64,000 nt of DNA from Sorangium cellulosum (lineage in GTDB: Bacteria > Myxococcota_A > Polyangia > Polyangiales > Polyangiaceae), in contig NZ_CP012670.1 in assembly GCF_004135735.1 (NCBI RefSeq), positions 7,084,501 through 7,148,500 of the forward strand, read 5' to 3'. Made by a program: the position numbers and the translations under genes. Below the pieces are notes generated by a model. The model searched no databases and was not told where the DNA came from. It saw nothing but the letters and a program-made list of their open reading frames with translations. Below, in pieces: positions 60,357 to 64,000 of the stretch (position 1 is the first letter of the stretch; each line of letters opens with the position of its first letter).

Positions 60357-60406
60357 CGGCCCCTACAAAAGAAATCCCGGTCTCGTGGCAAGTCGTCCCA
60401 CAAAAA
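60357..60406 (-). promoter_or_regulatory. Shared upstream element, copy 2 (kinase)
   Basis: The minus orientation reads TTTTTGTGGGACG, variable, GAGACCGGGATTTC and TTTTGTAG. It ends ~30 nt before the kinase GTG, within the 116-bp space between the divergent kinase and the small gene of the sigma-factor operon. See the copy at 54020-54070. Function as promoter or operator is inferred from conservation and position. Confidence 0.55.
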
Positions 60407-60443
60407 GGGAATGCTCCACGACGAATCCGATTAGGATGGCCGC

Positions 60444-60770
60444 ATGCCCGCGACGAGGAGCCCTTTGCCGAGCGCGCCCCCGTTCGGCGAGGAGGACGAC
60501 GACATCCCCCCGGACGATCCCATCGTCGTCGCCCACGTGGAGCGCGCGCTCGCACCGTACCGGGACATCCTCCCTCCAGAGGCGCGCGAGGCCTGCGAGG
60601 AGGTGCTGGTCATGGTGCTGACCACCCACCCGGAGGTCGCGCCCATGGTCAACCGCCTCCGCCGCGCTGCGGCAGTCCAGCGCAGCGGGACCCGGCCCCG
60701 CGAGGCTGCGCGCCCGGCGCGCGGCGCCGCCGCGCTGACAGGAGGCTCGCGCGAGGGAGGCCGCCGGTGA
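60444..60770 (+). CDS. Small protein coupled to the downstream sigma factor
   Basis: A 108-aa protein. The centre (~20-70) is helical (PIVVAHVERALAPYRDILPP, ACEEVLVMVLTTHPEVAPMV), and the tail is basic and low complexity (GTRPREAARPARGA). There is no zinc finger or transmembrane helix. Its stop overlaps the sigma-factor start (GTGA), so translation is coupled. A regulatory partner (anti-sigma or co-factor) is a reasonable guess from position only. An AGGA about 9 nt upstream supports the ATG at 60444. Confidence 0.7.
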   Translation: MPATRSPLPSAPPFGEEDDDIPPDDPIVVAHVERALAPYRDILPPEAREACEEVLVMVLTTHPEVAPMVNRLRRAAAVQRSGTRPREAARPARGAAALTGGSREGGRR

Positions 60771-61516
60771 GCCGAGACCACCGTCGGACCGGGCGCCCCC
60801 CGCTCAACGAAGCGCAGCGGTCGCTCGTCGAAGCGACCCTGTGGCTCGCCGCGCGCGTGGCCCGCGGTCTCCGGCGCAGGTACCCCGACGCCGACGAGGA
60901 CGAGCTCCGCTCCGCGGGGCTCGAGGCGCTGGCGGAGGCCGCGCGGACCTACGATCCGGCGAAGAACGACAGCTTCGCCTGCTACTGCTGGGCGCATGTC
61001 TATGGCGCCATGGCCGATGAGCTCCGCGCCGCGGCTGCCTGGAAGAACGAAGCCTCCGCAGCAGCCCGGCATTTCGGGATCGATCTCGCTCGGGGCCTGC
61101 GCGACGAAACCGATCCGTTCGCCGACGCTTCAAGTGACCTGGAGCAGCGGCTCGGCCAGGCAGGCGACGAGATCGCGGCAGCGGTCGTGTTCGGGCTGGA
61201 CAGCGGCCCCCTGGGTCGGCTTGGCGAGGAGGGATTCGTCGAGCACGAGGACTACCGGCGCGCGAGCGCCACGCTGAGGCGCGAGCTCTCCCTGCTCCCG
61301 GAGCCGGACCGGCGGCTCGTCGAGCTGCGCTATGAGCAACGCCTCGGACTCCAGGAGGTCGCCGCCGCGATGGGATTCACCAAGTCGACCGCGGGACGGC
61401 GCTGCGCGGCCGTGCTCGAACGGCTCCGCAAGGCGCTCACCAGGCAGGGGATCACGGGGGCGCCCGCCTTCGAGGGGCACGCGCCGCTCTCGGAGGAGTT
61501 GCGGCCGCCAGGCTGA
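60767..61516 (+). CDS. Sigma-70-family RNA polymerase sigma factor
   Basis: A 249-aa sigma factor. Region 2 (~25-95) shows VARGLRRRYPDADEDELRSA and YDPAKNDSFACYCWAHVYG; region 4 (~165-230) shows LSLLPEPDRRLVELRYEQRL and LQEVAAAMGFTKSTAGRRCA, a helix-turn-helix. The middle resembles the region-3-like spacer of SigB/FliA-type factors rather than minimal ECF factors. The GTG start at 60767 overlaps the previous gene and has GGGAGG upstream. The pair is divergent from the Ser/Thr kinase operon, making that operon a candidate target. No anti-sigma with a ZAS motif is adjacent. Confidence 0.85.
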   Translation: MSRDHRRTGRPPLNEAQRSLVEATLWLAARVARGLRRRYPDADEDELRSAGLEALAEAARTYDPAKNDSFACYCWAHVYGAMADELRAAAAWKNEASAAARHFGIDLARGLRDETDPFADASSDLEQRLGQAGDEIAAAVVFGLDSGPLGRLGEEGFVEHEDYRRASATLRRELSLLPEPDRRLVELRYEQRLGLQEVAAAMGFTKSTAGRRCAAVLERLRKALTRQGITGAPAFEGHAPLSEELRPPG

Positions 61517-61697
61517 GCTCCGGCCGGAATCGTCATCATGGTGTGGAGAGCGCACCGCGCGCCGCGGCACACGATCTGCCGGTCCCTCGGAGGGGTCATG
61601 TCGCGCCCCCAGGACGCCCGTGCCGGAATGGCCCCCAGTCGTGCCACCGCCCGCTCGATCTGCGCGGTCCCGGCGATCGGTCAGGGCGGCCATGCGG

Positions 61698-62453
61698 CTA
61701 CACGTCGATCACGAGGAACGGCCGCCCGGTGAGCTTCTTGAGCAGCGGCATCGCCACGTTGTAGACAGGGGTCCCGTTCGACGTGCGCCCCTCCAGGGCC
61801 CCGTGGTGCGCGTGCCCGTGGAAGACCACGTCGGCGCCGTACAGGTCGATCGGCGCGGCCAGCCGGCTCGACCCGAGGAAGGCCCTTATCTCCACGTTCT
61901 CGCCCACCGTCGTCTCGACGATCGGCGTGTAATGCATGATCACGATCCGCCTGTCCGTGTCGAGCTGCGAGAGCGCCGCCTCGAGCTTCAGCGCCTCGCT
62001 CACGGCCTCCTGGACGAACGCCTTGAGCGAGACCTCGCCGAACGCCTGCAGCGTCGCGCTCCCGAACCCCCCCATGAACCCCTTCACGCCGGCCACCCCG
62101 ATGTCATCGACCAGGATCAGGTGATCGCCGTCGAGCACCTCGACGCCCGCGTCGCCCAGGATCTTCGCGAGATCGGCGCTCACGCCGCGGTCGAGGTCGT
62201 GGTTGCCGAACACCGCCGCGCACGGCACCGTCAGGCCGGAGAGCGCGTCGGCCAGCACCTTCGCCTCGTCCGGCTGGCCGCGATCGGTGAGATCGCCGCA
62301 GAGCAGCAGCAGCTCGGCCTCCGCGTTCACGGCCTTCACGAGCTCGCGCATCTTGCCGCCGTGCTCGGGCCGGCAATGCAGGTCCGAGGCCGCCGCCACG
62401 CGCCGCCTCGCGGGGCCTGCGCCGCCGTTCCCGGATCCGGATCCGGAGCTCAT
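61698..62453 (-). CDS. Calcineurin-type metallophosphoesterase
   Basis: A 251-aa metallophosphoesterase. All five metal-binding blocks are visible: ASDLHCR (DxH, ~23), LLCGDLTDRG (GDxxDxG), VFGNHDLDR (GNHD), VIMHYTP and FHGHAHHG (GHxH). It would hydrolyse a phosphoester, with substrates ranging from cyclic nucleotides to protein phosphate in this family. The first 18 residues are Gly/Ser-rich. The ATG at 62453 overlaps the stop of the nucleotidyltransferase-like gene (ATGA), so the two are coupled. Confidence 0.88.
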   Translation of the reverse strand: MSSGSGSGNGGAGPARRRVAAASDLHCRPEHGGKMRELVKAVNAEAELLLLCGDLTDRGQPDEAKVLADALSGLTVPCAAVFGNHDLDRGVSADLAKILGDAGVEVLDGDHLILVDDIGVAGVKGFMGGFGSATLQAFGEVSLKAFVQEAVSEALKLEAALSQLDTDRRIVIMHYTPIVETTVGENVEIRAFLGSSRLAAPIDLYGADVVFHGHAHHGALEGRTSNGTPVYNVAMPLLKKLTGRPFLVIDV

Positions 62454-63460
62454 GACCTCGGCTTGCGGGCGCGCGCCGCCTCGCTCTCCGCCCCGGGGCG
62501 CTCCGCGCCGCCCGCGCCCCCGCCGCCGGCGGCCTCGCCCTTGCCGAGGAGCTGCCGCGCCCGCGCGGGCTGCCGGCGCTTCCGGCCGAGCGCCGCCCGC
62601 GCCCCACCGGGCCCGGCCTGCGGCGCGCCCGACGGCGGGGCGAGCCCGAGCTTGTCGTAATCGTGGGTGTACTGGTGCCTGCTGATCAGGCTTCCCCGGC
62701 AGACCCTGAGCGGCGCGTCGCCGGCCCGCGCCTGCTCCATCGTGCGCCGGCAGAGCTCCTCCACGAGCCACTCGGGCACCCGGCTCCGCGCGCCGGGATA
62801 GACGAAGCGGTACAGCGTGAGGTGCGCGAACAGGACCTCCCAGTGCGGCCCGAAGCGATCGAGCAGCCGCTCCCAGTCCATCTCGTCGCCGCACGCGTAG
62901 ATGAGGTGGTTCACGTCGGCGCCGTCGTACCGCTCCCGCTCGTCCACGAACGCCTTCGTGAAGATGATCTCCTCGGCCGGCGCGAGCAGGCAGGAGTGAC
63001 CCAGGATCGTGGCGGGGCGCGCGTGCGCGAACCAGTCGCCGTCCACCACGGCCAGGCCGTTGCTCGACGAGAAGATGAGATCGATGAAGCTCTCGCCGGC
63101 GTACGCCTTGCCGATCCAGCGCGGGTCGAGCAGCTCCGTCGCGAACCCCGCCCGCTCGAGCACCCTGAACGCCGCCGGCACGTCCCGCTGATCCAGCATC
63201 AGGTCGAGATCCTTCGTGTCCCGGAAAATGCCGGTGTACGAGAAGAAGGCGTACGCCCCCGCCACCATGAACGGCACACCGGCGGCGATGAGCGACTCCA
63301 GCGCCCTCTCCCTCACCTCGAGCTCGCCCGCGGGGGCGAAGGGGCCCTCGACGCCCTCCCGGGCCGGGGGCGAGAGCGCGACGTGGCCTTCGGCGCTCGT
63401 CGCCCGAGCCGGGACCACGCGCTCTGCGTCGGTCGTGGCAGGAACACCGCTGCGGACCAT
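62450..63460 (-). CDS. Nucleotidyltransferase-superfamily protein
   Basis: A 336-aa protein from the chosen ATG (63460); a GTG at 63520 would add 20 residues. Residues ~50-90 show the minimal nucleotidyltransferase pattern: AAGVPFMVAGAYAFFSYTG, then RDTKDLDLMLDQRD with paired Asp. IDLIFSSSNGLAVVDGDWF and LLAPAEEIIFTKAFVDERER follow. This is typical of the DUF1814/NTP_transf_5-like group, some of which act as aminoglycoside-type or antitoxin nucleotidyltransferases. The C-terminal ~60 residues are Arg/Gly/Ala low complexity. It overlaps the metallophosphoesterase gene downstream. Substrate unknown; start uncertain. Confidence 0.75.
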   Translation of the reverse strand: MVRSGVPATTDAERVVPARATSAEGHVALSPPAREGVEGPFAPAGELEVRERALESLIAAGVPFMVAGAYAFFSYTGIFRDTKDLDLMLDQRDVPAAFRVLERAGFATELLDPRWIGKAYAGESFIDLIFSSSNGLAVVDGDWFAHARPATILGHSCLLAPAEEIIFTKAFVDERERYDGADVNHLIYACGDEMDWERLLDRFGPHWEVLFAHLTLYRFVYPGARSRVPEWLVEELCRRTMEQARAGDAPLRVCRGSLISRHQYTHDYDKLGLAPPSGAPQAGPGGARAALGRKRRQPARARQLLGKGEAAGGGGAGGAERPGAESEAARARKPRS

Positions 63461-63679
63461 CGTTCTCTGCGTAATGAACAGGACGGGCGATGGCGACCCC
63501 TCCCCCTCACGCTCCCGCACGAGGTGCGCGAGGCGGCGAGGTGAACGGGCTCGTCCTCGCTGGCCATTGCAAGGGGAGGCGGGTCTGGCTCAAGCTCGCC
63601 TGCCTGGCTCGCTCGGCACGCGCCGAGCAGGCAGGCGACGGGGGCGCGGCCCCCCGCTCTTCGAGGAGGAGGCACATCC

Positions 63680-64000
63680 GTGGACACCGTCATCGCGACG
63701 ATCAATCCGGCTACGGGAGAGACGCTCGAGGCGTTCGAGCCCCTCTCGTCGGCGGCGCTGGAGAAGAAGGTGGCGCGCGCGCACGCCGCGTTCCGCGGCT
63801 TCCGACGGACCCCGATCGCCGAGCGAGCCCAGAAGCTCCGCCGGGCGGCCGAGATCCTGGAGGCCGAGAAGGAGCAGCTCGGGCGCCTGATGACGCTCGA
63901 GATGGGAAAGACCATCGGCTCGGCGATCGCGGAGGCCCAGAAGTGCGCGGTGGCGTGCCGCTACTACGCCGACAACGCCGAGCGCCTGCTCGCCCCCGAG
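63680..64000 (+). CDS. Succinate-semialdehyde-type aldehyde dehydrogenase (3' truncated by window)
   Basis: The first 107 residues of an NAD(P)-dependent aldehyde dehydrogenase: TVIATINPATGETLEAFEPL, HAAFRGFRRTPIAERAQKLR, RLMTLEMGKTIGSAIAEAQK and CRYYADNAERLLAPE. The sequence matches the GabD / succinate-semialdehyde dehydrogenase branch, which oxidises succinate semialdehyde to succinate; the catalytic Cys/Glu lie beyond the window. The GTG start at 63680 has GAGGAGG 8 nt upstream. The family is certain, the exact substrate is not. Confidence 0.9.
   Translation, partial: MDTVIATINPATGETLEAFEPLSSAALEKKVARAHAAFRGFRRTPIAERAQKLRRAAEILEAEKEQLGRLMTLEMGKTIGSAIAEAQKCAVACRYYADNAERLLAPE

Noticed and set aside
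54026..60406. The shared element as a conserved coding stretch (ETGISF in both copies)
   Set aside because: Differences fall in first and second codon positions as often as third, one copy has an indel, and the kinase start with a good ribosome site lies downstream.

Overview
The window looks like a chromosome segment from a myxobacterium of the Sorangium/Polyangiales type. The clues are very high GC with strong GC3 bias, genes resembling the Myxococcus Glt gliding machinery, three Hanks-type Ser/Thr kinases, PEGA/TPR proteins, Gly-rich lipoproteins, and many Ala/Pro-rich in-frame minisatellites. This assignment is an inference from gene content; there is no rRNA gene to confirm it. No rRNA, tRNA or CRISPR array was found.

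Layout. 1-2 kb: the 3' part of an OmpA-like thrombospondin-repeat protein, overlapping a PPC/DUF296 protein. 2-4.6 kb (minus): a short outer-membrane polysaccharide export lipoprotein (OPX) and its 463-aa beta-barrel partner. 4.8-16.4 kb (minus): a tightly overlapping run resembling gliding-motility genes gltC, gltD, gltE, a gltF-position gene and gltG. 17-19.2 kb: ECF sigma/anti-sigma pair and a PilZ protein. 19.4-36 kb: housekeeping and signalling genes, including an ArnT/GT39 membrane glycosyltransferase, era-der, a PfkB sugar kinase, an ArsA/Get3-like ATPase, a CpsB-type PHP phosphatase, a Ser/Thr kinase with an atypical catalytic loop, recA, sixA, a metallopeptidase and an HD protein. 36-43 kb: membrane proteins, a second Ser/Thr kinase, bcp, a TrpF-like protein without its catalytic Cys, and hypotheticals.

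43-61.5 kb is an accessory region. A lipoprotein gene has been cut into three pieces by two transposable elements whose ends and target duplications can be read exactly: a 3.7-kb TniA/TniB-type transposon (43262-46969, 5-bp duplication CGAAG) and an IS10-like element (47175-48626, 9-bp duplication CGTCGCATC). Removing both restores an open frame of 183 codons. Upstream lie a PEGA/TPR gene, then a type VI secretion VgrG with a C-terminal VRR-Nuc-like nuclease plus a DUF3396-type immunity gene, then an intact copy of the same lipoprotein/PEGA pair, a small membrane protein and a large Ser/Thr kinase. So the two-gene PEGA/lipoprotein module is duplicated on either side of the VgrG island. A sigma-70-family factor with a small overlapping gene is divergent from the kinase. 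A near-identical element of about 45-50 bp lies upstream of both the kinase and vgrG.

The most unusual non-coding feature is a pair of large perfect hairpins (35142-35275 and 39670-39793). They share a 58-nt loop with one difference, but have unrelated outer arms that are nevertheless perfectly complementary within each copy.

61.7-64 kb: a metallophosphoesterase overlapping a nucleotidyltransferase-like gene, and the start of a succinate-semialdehyde-type aldehyde dehydrogenase.
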